Assembly (NCBI GenBank): GCA_900768685.1 | Contig: CAAGDX010000037.1 | Location: forward strand, 1 to 48,132 | DNA length: 48,132 nucleotides | Direction: 5' to 3' | DNA from: Bacteroidales bacterium | GTDB taxonomy: Bacteria > Bacteroidota > Bacteroidia > Bacteroidales > Muribaculaceae | In this document: positions 31,619 through 39,749 of the stretch, one piece after another | Layout of the letters: each line of letters starts with the position of its first letter | Position numbering within the stretch: the stretch's first letter is position 1 | The notes under the pieces: generated by a model | Databases searched by the model: none | Seen by the model: the letters and a program-made list of their open reading frames with translations, nothing else | Told to the model about the DNA's origin: nothing | Made by a program: the position numbers and the translations under genes

Positions 31619-33529
31619 ATGAAATTTTTCATTTCATTAAAATTATCTCAAAAAGACGTTGCGGTGTCTCATTACCGCGACGATGACGGAATAGAACGGT
31701 TGCTCCCTTTCCGAGGGTGCGACCGTGCTGTGCCGCTCGCTGTTGCTATCGTGGAGAATAGGGTGATTGTAGGACAGGAGGCACTGAACCGCAATGAGCA
31801 GAATCTGCCTGACAGTTTTTACAAACTTTTTTCTTTCCTTGACGGCAACTATACTTACACTCGCTATGGCGAACGAAAACCGGCTCAACACCTTATCTAT
31901 CTTGCTATTGATGCTCTCCTGGACAATCTGCTCCGGAATGAATTCAATATATCTATAGATGAGATTAAAGGTGAACTTCCTATCGGTTTTGACTTTGCTC
32001 CGGACGTAACTACGGAAGAAAGAAAAGCGGTGCTGTCGCTTTTCAAGTCCGGCTACAAGGGAGAATGTGGCGGATACGGCAATGTAGGTGTTATAGACAC
32101 AAATAAGATTATTGCAGACGAGGCACTGCTTGGTGATAATTTCCGCAATTATGCCATGGTGCTGGACAGCAATGGAGCGGACATTCTCGCTTCCATGTAT
32201 TCCAAGGATTCCGGCGAGTGTATAGGCTCTGCCATTTTCCACCGCTTGGGCGTTGACCCCAGAATTGCTATGGGTGTGGAAGTGATTAAGGAGTCTGTGA
32301 TGTCCAGTGACCCACACATAGACTTTTCGCCCGTAGAAGCCCGTATGCAGGAGATAGTGGTGGATTTCATTGCTTCAGGTAAAATGGAATACTTCGGCAA
32401 TATCACTATCAATGACTACGACTATAATTTCTTCCTCCAGAAAGCGGCTATTGCCAATCCCGGATATTCACATAGCGGAGAACTCCGTGCACAAGTGAGA
32501 CATTTCACAAACCGCGTGGGTGGAATAAACCTTGAGAGCATTGTTTTTGCAATCCGCAGTATTTCTCTCCAAACAGACTATTTTATGGGCGTTTTCAAGA
32601 GTGAATTCAGTTGCGTGAAAATCGTGGATGAAAAAACTCTGAAAAACCTTGACGCAACGGTTATCCGAGATATGGTTGACAGCGGTTGGACTTTGGATTC
32701 AAACAGAAAAGTCCGCAAGGAACTTGATGATGAGTTCAAAACGCTGAGAATGTATATTGAAACAAGCCTTATCCCTGACGGAAAACTGCTTCACGCCAAG
32801 GAAGAACTCAAAAGTTTCCTCCAAAAAGCCGCTCAATTAGGATACACGGAACATAACGAGCACGTCTATTCACTCATAGAGCATATTGATGACCTCGTTC
32901 GTCGCAGAAATGAGAAAGATGAGGAGGAATCAGACAATAAATGGAAAGCTTTCACGGAAGATGCCGTGCGTAACATCAATCAATTTTTGCGTTCCGGTGA
33001 CACTATGAGTGCTCGAGAAGAGTTTGACACTCTTGAGGAATCTCTGAAAGCGGAAGGTGTGACGGATTACGACTCTCTGCTTGATGAATTGCGTGAAAAA
33101 ATCCGTCCGAGAAGACGAGAAAACTCCGGAAATTTCTTTATGAATTTCTTTGGAGCCAAAGACAAACCGGCTGAAAAGCAAGAAAGACGTGCCGAGCCTC
33201 AGGAAAAACCGGCTGAGAAAACTGCAAACCTTTCTCCGGCAGAGCAGGCTGCGATAAACTTTAATTACCGTGAAGCCAAACGCCTCTACGCAGATAGCGA
33301 TGATATAGACAAAGCCGTGATTATGGGCAAGCTTGATGGTGTTTACAAAAAATTCTGCAATGCTCAAAAAGGACTGCAAACATACGTTTCCGAGAAAAAT
33401 AAAACTATGCTTTCCAGCCGTTCCGAGGATATAAAACTCTATATTTCTCTGTTGAACGAGGCTTCGCTGCCTACAAAGGATGCGGAAAACCTCCTGCAAC
33501 AGTATCAAAACGCATTGAACTCTCTGTAA
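31619..33529 (+). CDS. Degenerate Hsp70-like protein (probable pseudo-ATPase)
   Basis: A 636-residue cytosolic protein whose first 200 residues follow the Hsp70 fold step by step. RAVPLAVAIVENRVIVGQEAL (36-56) mirrors the Hsp70 'PSvVaf...lvGq.A' segment, ELPIGFDFAPDVTTEERKAV the 'vPa.f...qr' segment, and YAMVLDSNGADILASMY (178-194) the phosphate-2 strand. The catalytic glycines are gone: the N-terminal loop reads ISLKLSQKDVAV instead of IDLGTTNS, and phosphate-2 is DSNGAD instead of DLGGGT. The C-terminal 280 residues are charged helices with a Lys/Glu/Pro-rich linker (about 505-540). It probably acts as a structural partner of the preceding ATPase. The next gene starts 3 bp after its stop codon. 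Confidence 0.7.
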   Translation: MKFFISLKLSQKDVAVSHYRDDDGIERLLPFRGCDRAVPLAVAIVENRVIVGQEALNRNEQNLPDSFYKLFSFLDGNYTYTRYGERKPAQHLIYLAIDALLDNLLRNEFNISIDEIKGELPIGFDFAPDVTTEERKAVLSLFKSGYKGECGGYGNVGVIDTNKIIADEALLGDNFRNYAMVLDSNGADILASMYSKDSGECIGSAIFHRLGVDPRIAMGVEVIKESVMSSDPHIDFSPVEARMQEIVVDFIASGKMEYFGNITINDYDYNFFLQKAAIANPGYSHSGELRAQVRHFTNRVGGINLESIVFAIRSISLQTDYFMGVFKSEFSCVKIVDEKTLKNLDATVIRDMVDSGWTLDSNRKVRKELDDEFKTLRMYIETSLIPDGKLLHAKEELKSFLQKAAQLGYTEHNEHVYSLIEHIDDLVRRRNEKDEEESDNKWKAFTEDAVRNINQFLRSGDTMSAREEFDTLEESLKAEGVTDYDSLLDELREKIRPRRRENSGNFFMNFFGAKDKPAEKQERRAEPQEKPAEKTANLSPAEQAAINFNYREAKRLYADSDDIDKAVIMGKLDGVYKKFCNAQKGLQTYVSEKNKTMLSSRSEDIKLYISLLNEASLPTKDAENLLQQYQNALNSL

Positions 33530-33532
33530 GGA

Positions 33533-34504
33533 ATGTTAAACAGGATTTTTTACATATTGCTCACTGTTATGCTTATCTCGTGTGGCACGGCTGAAAAAAA
33601 AGCAGATGCTTCCGGACAAAACAAGCCGGAAGTTGAAGTGCCTGATTTTAATGCCGATTCTTGCATGAAATTCCTTAAAGCACAGGTGGATTTCGGTCCG
33701 CGTGTGCCGGGAACAGTGTCGCATTGCAACACTTGCGATTACCTAAAGGGTATTTTGAGCGGCTACACTGCAGATGTGACCGTGCAGCAGGAAAGCACAG
33801 TGACGGCAAAGGGTGAAAAAATCCCTGTATATAACATTTTTGCTCGCTTCGGACAGCAGAAAAATCGCATTCTCCTTTTGGCACACTGGGACACTCGCCC
33901 CTGGGCTGACGAAGACCCTACGCCGACGGCTCACTCCAAGCCGATTGACGGTGCAAACGATGGTGCGAGCGGTGTTGCGGTGCTTCTGGAATTGGCAAGG
34001 CTGATGAGCGAAAAATGTCCGGAGAATGTGGGCGTGGATATTCTCCTTGTTGATGCGGAAGACTCCGGAGTTGAAGGCGATGACGAGTCGTGGTGTCTCG
34101 GTACTAAGATTTGGGTAAAAAATAGTCCTTACAGCGGTGCGGAAATGCCGGAATATGCCATACTCTTGGATATGGTTGGCGGCAGAGATGCTGTTTTTCA
34201 CCGCGAGTTTTTCTCAGACTATTATGCTCGCAACATCGTAGATAAAGTATGGTCCATGGCAATGTCTTCCGGCTATTCTTCACGCTTTGTGAATCAAACA
34301 GGAGGTGCTATCACAGACGACCATGTTGTGCTGAATAAAAATGGAATACGCACTATCGACATTATAGAAAACAATAATTCACAAACAGGCAGTTTTAACC
34401 CTACCTGGCATACACTTGACGATAATATCCGCAATATTGACCCTGCTACACTCAAGGCTGTAGGGCAGGTGGTGGCAAACTGTATTTATAACCATAAAAA
34501 GTAA
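33533..34504 (+). CDS. Glutaminyl-peptide cyclotransferase-like M28 lipoprotein
   Basis: A 323-residue lipoprotein (lipobox LISC, C17) of the M28/glutaminyl cyclase family. Metal and active-site positions: LLLAHWDTRPWAD, GANDGASGVAV (D143), VDAEDSG (E176 as general base, D177 as zinc ligand) and TWHTLDD (H293). WHT and the single-zinc pattern favour glutaminyl cyclase over aminopeptidase. In Bacteroidota this periplasmic enzyme cyclises N-terminal Gln of many exported proteins after signal cleavage and can be essential in T9SS-bearing oral species. It starts 3 bp after the degenerate Hsp70-like gene and is probably on the same transcript. sufE follows 5 bp later. Confidence 0.85.
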   Translation: MLNRIFYILLTVMLISCGTAEKKADASGQNKPEVEVPDFNADSCMKFLKAQVDFGPRVPGTVSHCNTCDYLKGILSGYTADVTVQQESTVTAKGEKIPVYNIFARFGQQKNRILLLAHWDTRPWADEDPTPTAHSKPIDGANDGASGVAVLLELARLMSEKCPENVGVDILLVDAEDSGVEGDDESWCLGTKIWVKNSPYSGAEMPEYAILLDMVGGRDAVFHREFFSDYYARNIVDKVWSMAMSSGYSSRFVNQTGGAITDDHVVLNKNGIRTIDIIENNNSQTGSFNPTWHTLDDNIRNIDPATLKAVGQVVANCIYNHKK

Positions 34505-34509
34505 AAATA

Positions 34510-34935
34510 ATGACTATTGACGAAATTCAGCAGGATATTATAGACGAGTTCTCCGATATGGAGGACTGGATGGATAAGTATGCTTATATCATTGACTTAG
34601 GTAATGCTCTGCCTCCGATTGACGTTAAATACCGCACTCCGGAAAATATTATTGAAGGTTGCCAAAGCCGTGTGTGGCTTAATGCGGAATATGAGAATGG
34701 AAAAATATTTTTCACAGCGGATTCGGATGCAATTATTGTGAAAGGTATCATCTCTCTGCTGATAAAAGTGCTTTCCGAGCATACTCCTGACGAGATTCTT
34801 AACTCCGACCTGCATTTTATTCAGGCTATAGGTCTGGCAGAACATCTTTCTCCCACTCGCTCAAACGGACTTGCTGCCATGGTGAAGCAAATGAAGATGT
34901 ATGCTCTTGCCTTTAAGGCTAAAAACGAGCAATAA
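34510..34935 (+). CDS. sufE: SufE-family sulfur acceptor
   Basis: A 141-residue cytosolic protein that accepts persulfide sulfur from cysteine desulfurase for Fe-S cluster assembly. The sulfur-carrying cysteine is C51 in ENIIEGCQSRVWL, the same position as in E. coli SufE. The flanking MEDWMDKYAYIIDLG and LGLAEHLSPTRSNGL-type segments (here IGLAEHLSPTRSNGL) are family hallmarks. It lies 5 bp after the glutaminyl cyclase gene; this pairing appears common in Bacteroidales. No suf cluster genes are nearby. Confidence 0.95.
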   Translation: MTIDEIQQDIIDEFSDMEDWMDKYAYIIDLGNALPPIDVKYRTPENIIEGCQSRVWLNAEYENGKIFFTADSDAIIVKGIISLLIKVLSEHTPDEILNSDLHFIQAIGLAEHLSPTRSNGLAAMVKQMKMYALAFKAKNEQ

Positions 34936-34979
34936 CCCCTGAAAAATCAATTATTAACTTTATAAAACCCTAAAATTCT

Positions 34980-36644
34980 ATGCTACAATCTCTAACAGAT
35001 TATTGGAACAATAATCAGACAATTGCGATTCTTATAGGAATCTTGATTATTGCTATCCCTCTGCTCGTGTTTTACGTAGTGAAAGCACTCAAAGAGCACC
35101 CGAAGGGACTTATCCCGGCTGCACTCGCCAATATGGGTGAGCGTTTCGGTTATTACATTATGAATGCTGTTCTCCTCCTTTTCCTCTGCTCAAAATTCGG
35201 TATCAGCGATGATGCGGCAGGTTGGATTTACGCAGTGTTCTATTTCCTTATTTACGTTCTCAGTTTGCCCGGCGGTATTATTGCAGACCGTACTCAGAAA
35301 TACAAAACCACTATTGTTTCCGGTCTTGTAGTGATGGCATTAGGCTATATCCTCCTTTCCATCCCTGTATTCGGCAATGCTACTGTTGGCGGCATTTCTT
35401 GGATTCTCATCTTTACATGTTTCGCACTCCTGCTCATAGCATTCGGTAACGGTCTTTTCAAAGGAAATCTCCAGGCTATCGTTGGTCAGATGTACGATAA
35501 CTTTGAGGCTGAAGCTGCCAAGAAAGGCGAAGTTGAACTCAAAAAAGCAAAGGCAAAACGTGACCCGGGCTTCCAGATTTTCTACGTATTTATCAATATC
35601 GGTGGTGTGATTGCTCCTTTCGTGGCTCCGCTCCTCCGTGAATTCTGGCTCAAGGCAAACAATCTCCTTTACAATTCAGACCTTCCGCGTCTTTGCCACA
35701 AGTGCATAGACGGTACACTTGGAGGAGAAGATGCCGCAAACCTCAGCGAACTTGCTGCTAAAGTAGGACATACAGGTGCAGCAGATGCTGCTTTCTGCCA
35801 GAATTACCTTGAAATCTTCAATACAGGTGTTCACTTCTCTTTCATTGCTTCTGTTTGTGCAATGCTCATCTCGCTTGCAATTTTCGCAGCAGTGATGAAA
35901 CGTCTTCCGGATCCTGCAAAGAAAGAAAAGGCAGTGGCAAAAGTTACTAATAAGCAAGTTCAAAGCGATGCTAAAGAAATCAAACAGCGTATGTACGCAC
36001 TTTATGCAGTGCTTGGTATTGCTGTTTTCTTCTGGTTCTCATTCCATCAAAACGGACAGTCTCTCTCCGTATTTGCTCGTGACTTCGTTGCTACCGACTC
36101 TGTAGCACCGGAAATATGGCAGTGCATTAACCCATTCTTTGTGATTGTGCTCACTCCTATCATTATGTTCGCGTTCTCGTTCCTTGCATCAAAAGGCAAA
36201 GCAATCTCCACACCAAAGAAAATTGCCTTCGGTATGTTCGTAACCGCTTGTGCATACATCTTCCTGGCGATTATTGCTCAAATTCAGAGTTATCCTTCAG
36301 GTGAAGAATTCAAGGGACTTGAAGAAGCAGTTAAGATGTCAATGAAATCAAGCCCGTACGTGCTTATTGTGACATATTTCTTCCTCACAGTAGCTGAACT
36401 TTTCATCTCTCCTCTCGGACTCTCATTCGTATCAAAGGTAGCACCGCAACATCTCCAGGGCATTTGCCAGGGCTTATGGCTCACAGCAACCGCTATAGGC
36501 AATCTTTTCATTGCCCTTGGTGTGACAATGCTGAACACTTTCCCGAGCCAGTGGATGACCTGGGCTGTATTTGCCGGTTTCTGCCTCATCTCCATGGCAA
36601 TTATGCTCTCCATGGTTAAATGGCTTGAAAAGGTGACTAAATAA
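34980..36644 (+). CDS. POT-family proton-coupled peptide transporter
   Basis: A 554-residue inner-membrane protein with about 14 hydrophobic segments that imports di- and tripeptides using the proton gradient. The POT signature is NMGERFGYYIMNAVLLLFL (the ExxERFxYY variant) in TM1, followed by LPGGIIADRTQKYK. A soluble loop (about 215-275) with several Cys residues (RLCHKCIDG, FCQNYLE) is longer than in DtpA-type transporters, as is usual for Bacteroidota members. The PTR2-like motif is modified to FFWFSFHQNGQSLSVFA. It has its own terminator. A weak TAACTTTA upstream may be its promoter; otherwise it is read through from sufE. Confidence 0.92.
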   Translation: MLQSLTDYWNNNQTIAILIGILIIAIPLLVFYVVKALKEHPKGLIPAALANMGERFGYYIMNAVLLLFLCSKFGISDDAAGWIYAVFYFLIYVLSLPGGIIADRTQKYKTTIVSGLVVMALGYILLSIPVFGNATVGGISWILIFTCFALLLIAFGNGLFKGNLQAIVGQMYDNFEAEAAKKGEVELKKAKAKRDPGFQIFYVFINIGGVIAPFVAPLLREFWLKANNLLYNSDLPRLCHKCIDGTLGGEDAANLSELAAKVGHTGAADAAFCQNYLEIFNTGVHFSFIASVCAMLISLAIFAAVMKRLPDPAKKEKAVAKVTNKQVQSDAKEIKQRMYALYAVLGIAVFFWFSFHQNGQSLSVFARDFVATDSVAPEIWQCINPFFVIVLTPIIMFAFSFLASKGKAISTPKKIAFGMFVTACAYIFLAIIAQIQSYPSGEEFKGLEEAVKMSMKSSPYVLIVTYFFLTVAELFISPLGLSFVSKVAPQHLQGICQGLWLTATAIGNLFIALGVTMLNTFPSQWMTWAVFAGFCLISMAIMLSMVKWLEKVTK

Positions 36645-36673
36645 TCCTTCCCGCACATAGCAAAATTTATTTT

Positions 36674-36706
36674 AAAATGCCGAGGCAGAAAGTGCTTCGG
36701 CATTTT
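36674..36706 (+). terminator. Terminator of the peptide transporter gene
   Basis: A perfect 10-bp stem AAAATGCCGA/TCGGCATTTT (36674-36683 with 36697-36706), 30 bp after the stop codon. The stem's own A/T ends act in both directions. Confidence 0.8.
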
Positions 36707-36711
36707 ATATG

Positions 36712-36777
36712 TAGATACTATAAAAGATTAATATAGATGCTATAAAAGAATAATATAGATACTGCAAAGAATCTTTA
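36712..36777. repeat. Three imperfect tandem copies of a 22-bp unit
   Basis: Units start at 36712, 36734 and 36756 and begin TAGATACTATAAAAGA, TAGATGCTATAAAAGA and TAGATACTGCAAAGAA. They lie between the transporter terminator and the 3' end of the convergent ATPase gene. The third copy is the most diverged. Confidence 0.75.
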
Positions 36778-36808
36778 GAGCCTGTCAAAAAAATGAATTA
36801 TGGAGTGA

Positions 36809-37933
36809 TTACATCAGGAATTCTTCAATATTCCCCGGCGTAATGACTTTATATTCGGCATTTGGATAGGCTGCGATGAAAGGTGCGGGGCATTTAGAAA
36901 CGGACTTATTTGGATTCCACTTAAATTCAAAGGTTTTAATGATTCCGTCTTCCTCTTCAAGATAATCTATTTCTTGCTGTTGCTTTGTACGCCAAAAATA
37001 TGATTGGGAGAAAGAATTATTGTAGGCAGTGAGTTTCAATCGTTCCGCTATCACAAAGTTTTCCCATAATGCTCCTGTATCTGTCCGATTTTCTATTTGT
37101 GCCAGATTGCCTATTACAGCGTTTCGGATGCCTAAGTCCCGGAAAAATATTTTTCGTGATGTTTTTAGTTCGTTGCGTAAATTGCGAGAAAAACTAGGAA
37201 GGCGGAAGATTATGAATGATTTTTCCAGAATGTCTATGTATTTCTCCACTGTTTTGGAATCAAGTCCTACTAGTCCGGCAATTTCGCTATAAGATACCTG
37301 GCTGCCTATTTGCAATGCCAGTGCTTTTAGCAGTTTTATGAGTTTGTCAGGCTTGGAAATCCCTTCAAGTGATAAGATATCTTTGTATAAATAGCTGTCG
37401 GACAATTCTTTTAGTACTGCTTTTTCTTCTCCCGGGTTGCACACCACTTCCGGGTAATAACCATAAACCATTCTATGTGGTAGCAACCTTGTTTCTTCCA
37501 GAAAACTTGTGCTATTCACCATTTCCTTGAATGTCAGAGGAAACATTTTGAATTCTCTTTTTCTGCCGGTGAGCGATTCGTTTACTTTGTTTGACAATTC
37601 AAAACTGCTGCTCCCTGTGGCAATCACTTGAACATCAGGAATTTGGTCTGTGATTAATTTTATGCGTAAGCCAATATCGTTTATTCGCTGTGCTTCGTCA
37701 ATTACAATGATTTTGCTATTTCCGATAATGGCTTTCAGCCGTGTGGCTGTCATATTGCTGAAAATTTCTTGAATGTCAGGGTCATCACCGTTCATCCACA
37801 TCACGTCTTTTCGCTCTCCCAGCATCATTTGCAGGAGTGTAGATTTCCCTACTTGTCTTGCACCCATAATTGTTATGGCTTTTTTGCCTCCAAAGAGTGC
37901 GGAAATTTTTTCAGACAATATTCTTTCTATCAT
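36809..37933 (-). CDS. AAA_14/DUF4143 ATP-binding protein
   Basis: A 374-residue ATPase of the 'AAA family, DUF4143' type common in gut anaerobes. Walker A is GARQVGKST (24-32), Walker B IIVIDEAQ (75-82), and sensor I is in VIATGSSSFEL. The arginine-rich segment SLTGRKREFKMFPLTF is characteristic. A winged-helix-like region (VSYSEIAGLVGLDSKTVEKYIDILE) and the C-terminal DUF4143 nuclease-like domain with DYLEEEDGIIKTFEFKW (acidic then ExK-like) follow. The biological role of the family is unknown. It is monocistronic, AT-richer than its neighbours and bordered by short repeats on both sides, which suits an accessory gene. Confidence 0.88.
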   Translation of the reverse strand: MIERILSEKISALFGGKKAITIMGARQVGKSTLLQMMLGERKDVMWMNGDDPDIQEIFSNMTATRLKAIIGNSKIIVIDEAQRINDIGLRIKLITDQIPDVQVIATGSSSFELSNKVNESLTGRKREFKMFPLTFKEMVNSTSFLEETRLLPHRMVYGYYPEVVCNPGEEKAVLKELSDSYLYKDILSLEGISKPDKLIKLLKALALQIGSQVSYSEIAGLVGLDSKTVEKYIDILEKSFIIFRLPSFSRNLRNELKTSRKIFFRDLGIRNAVIGNLAQIENRTDTGALWENFVIAERLKLTAYNNSFSQSYFWRTKQQQEIDYLEEEDGIIKTFEFKWNPNKSVSKCPAPFIAAYPNAEYKVITPGNIEEFLM

Positions 37934-37958
37934 ATTGATAAATTTTATTTGTACGTTG

Positions 37959-37966
37959 CAAAAGTA
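37959..37966 (-). promoter_or_regulatory. -7 element of the AAA_14 ATPase gene
   Basis: TACTTTTG on the minus strand, 25 nt upstream of the start codon. The -33 region is occupied by AT-rich sequence without a clear TTTG. Confidence 0.5.
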
Positions 37967-38015
37967 ATAAATAGTGCTGAAAAATCAAAACATCAAGTTG
38001 ACTTTTTTGGATTGG

Positions 38016-38077
38016 ATTCCGAAAAAGTTATGACTTTTTCGGAATTGATTCCTGAAAAATTATAACTTTTTCGGAAT
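38016..38077. repeat. Tandem duplicated hairpin element
   Basis: A perfect 13-bp stem with TATG loop (38016-38028/38033-38045, arms ATTCCGAAAAAGT and its complement) is followed 2 bp later by a diverged second copy (38048-38060/38065-38077, loop TATA, two mismatches and one G.U). The period is 32 bp. It lies between the promoter of the ATPase gene and the 3' end of the WcaJ-like gene, and could stop transcription from either side. Confidence 0.8.
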
Positions 38078-38196
38078 TTGAGAGTTTTTCAGCACAAAAC
38101 ATGAGAAACCATGTCTTGGTTTTTTTGTCAGTTGATTTTCCTAAAAAGGTTGAGGTAAAAGAAATGTTAAGGTGATGCTTTGCCACAATAAAGGTT

Positions 38197-39579
38197 CTAA
38201 TATGCGTTTTTATCACCCTTTAATGTGTTTGTGATGGTGCGGAAGATGATTTTGAGATCCAGGAGGAAAGACCAGTGTTCCGTGTACCAGATGTCACATT
38301 CCACACGGCGTTCCATCTGCCAGAATTCTTTTATTTCTCCACGGTAGCCATTAACCTGTGCATAGCCGGTGATGCCGGTTTTTACGGTGTGGCGAACCAT
38401 ATAGTTTTGGATGAGTTTGCTATAGTCTTCCGTGCATTTGAGCATGTGAGGACGCGGTCCCACAACAGACATATCGCCCAAAAATACGTTTATGAATTGT
38501 GGCAGTTCGTCAAGTGAAGAACGACGGAGAAAATCACCTACTTTGGTCTTACGCGGGTCATTTTCCGTGGCTTGAATCTTGTCTGCCAGGTCATTCACTT
38601 TCATTGTGCGGAATTTCCAGCAGAGGAAAGGCTTGCCGCGGTAGCCGGTGCGCATTTGCTTGAAGAAAACAGGTCCGGGAGATGAAAGTTTTATCGCTAT
38701 TGCAATAGGTATAAAAATTATAGGAGATATTATGAGGAATGCCCCGGAGAATACAATGTCAAATGTGCGTTTTACGAACCTGTTAAAAGGGTTTGAAAGC
38801 GGAGTAGGGTGGAGTGAAAGCACAGGGATAGAGCCGATGAGTGTAAGTTCGTAGTTACGCTCAATGTATTTGTTGATGTATGGAACGTAGTGAAACTTGA
38901 CAACGTTTTTTTCCGCAATGTGAATCACGTCTGCCATGCTGTCTTCTTCTGTATTGTCAACGGCAAAATATATTTCATCAACATCGTTTTGCTCCACGTA
39001 TTTTTCCAGCATTTCCGTTGTGCCAATATAGTTCCACTTAAAGTTTTCACCCGGTTTTGCTCCGAAATAGCCTAATACTTTGTATCCGAACCCTTGGTCT
39101 GAAAGAAGCGAATAGGAGATTCGTTCCGCATTTTCACCTGTACCCACAATGATAACACGCAGATAGTTGTAACCACTTCTTCGATAGTGTTTTAGTGCTA
39201 AGCGGCACATAGCCCATGTGGTGGGGAATACTACAAAGTATGCAGCGTAGAAATATATCAGCGGCGGGGTTGGAATCCTGGCATTGAGGATGTAAAGCAG
39301 TGCCACAAAGCAGCAGAAATGCAGGAATACGGATTTTATGGCTATGCTGATAATTCTGTCCAGGTGTATTGCACGAACAGAGTGGATGTCGTACAAGTAT
39401 ATCAACAAAGTGGGGAGATAAGCCACGTTTGCACAAAGAAAAACGGCTCTGATGCGAAGAGTATCCGTTATATTGTGCGAAAAATGCAACACCAGGTATA
39501 GTATCACATTCAGCACAATGAAATCAATGACTGCTGTTAATGGAAATATATAGCGACCGTATCTTTTTGTCGGGCTCAT
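38197..39579 (-). CDS. Polyprenyl-phosphate sugar-1-phosphate transferase (WcaJ-like)
   Basis: A 460-residue initiating enzyme for exopolysaccharide, capsule or O-antigen synthesis that transfers a hexose-1-phosphate to undecaprenyl phosphate. It has four N-terminal TM helices, a soluble CoA-binding-like domain (about 125-250, VIIVGTGENAERI), a further hydrophobic segment (about 280-305) and the PF02397 catalytic domain. That domain includes KRTFDIVFSG, GPVFFKQMRTGYRGKPF, KFRTM, RRSSLDELPQFINVFLGDMSVVGPRP and the end RHTVKTGITGYAQVNG. The length and domain order match WcaJ/CpsE. It is divergent from rbfA. It may act with the amino-sugar operon at 185-3034, but the two are 35 kb apart here. 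Sugar specificity is not readable. Confidence 0.92.
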   Translation of the reverse strand: MSPTKRYGRYIFPLTAVIDFIVLNVILYLVLHFSHNITDTLRIRAVFLCANVAYLPTLLIYLYDIHSVRAIHLDRIISIAIKSVFLHFCCFVALLYILNARIPTPPLIYFYAAYFVVFPTTWAMCRLALKHYRRSGYNYLRVIIVGTGENAERISYSLLSDQGFGYKVLGYFGAKPGENFKWNYIGTTEMLEKYVEQNDVDEIYFAVDNTEEDSMADVIHIAEKNVVKFHYVPYINKYIERNYELTLIGSIPVLSLHPTPLSNPFNRFVKRTFDIVFSGAFLIISPIIFIPIAIAIKLSSPGPVFFKQMRTGYRGKPFLCWKFRTMKVNDLADKIQATENDPRKTKVGDFLRRSSLDELPQFINVFLGDMSVVGPRPHMLKCTEDYSKLIQNYMVRHTVKTGITGYAQVNGYRGEIKEFWQMERRVECDIWYTEHWSFLLDLKIIFRTITNTLKGDKNAY

Positions 39580-39706
39580 GGTTTGTCAAAGAAAAGGGTT
39601 ATATTCTACGTAGATATTTTGTATTTTAATAACGTATTTTTGCACAGTTTTATTATATTTCTTTTCTTAGAAATAGCAAAAATGGCGGATTCTCATTTAT
39701 TTTGCG

Positions 39707-39714
39707 TAAATTTG
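39707..39714 (+). promoter_or_regulatory. -7 element of rbfA
   Basis: TAAATTTG, 35 nt upstream of the rbfA start. No matching TTTG at normal spacing. Confidence 0.5.
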
Positions 39715-39749
39715 CACCGTAAATTAAAAGAAAAACATAAGAGTAATTA

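Noticed and set aside
31643..32317. Minus-strand 224-codon open frame opposite the degenerate Hsp70-like gene
   Set aside because: The plus-strand frame shows Hsp70-like segments in order, while the minus-strand translation shows nothing coherent.
37960..38100. Insertion-sequence ends around the AAA_14 gene
   Set aside because: The hairpins are tandem on one side only and not matched as terminal inverted repeats on the other side; no transposase is present.
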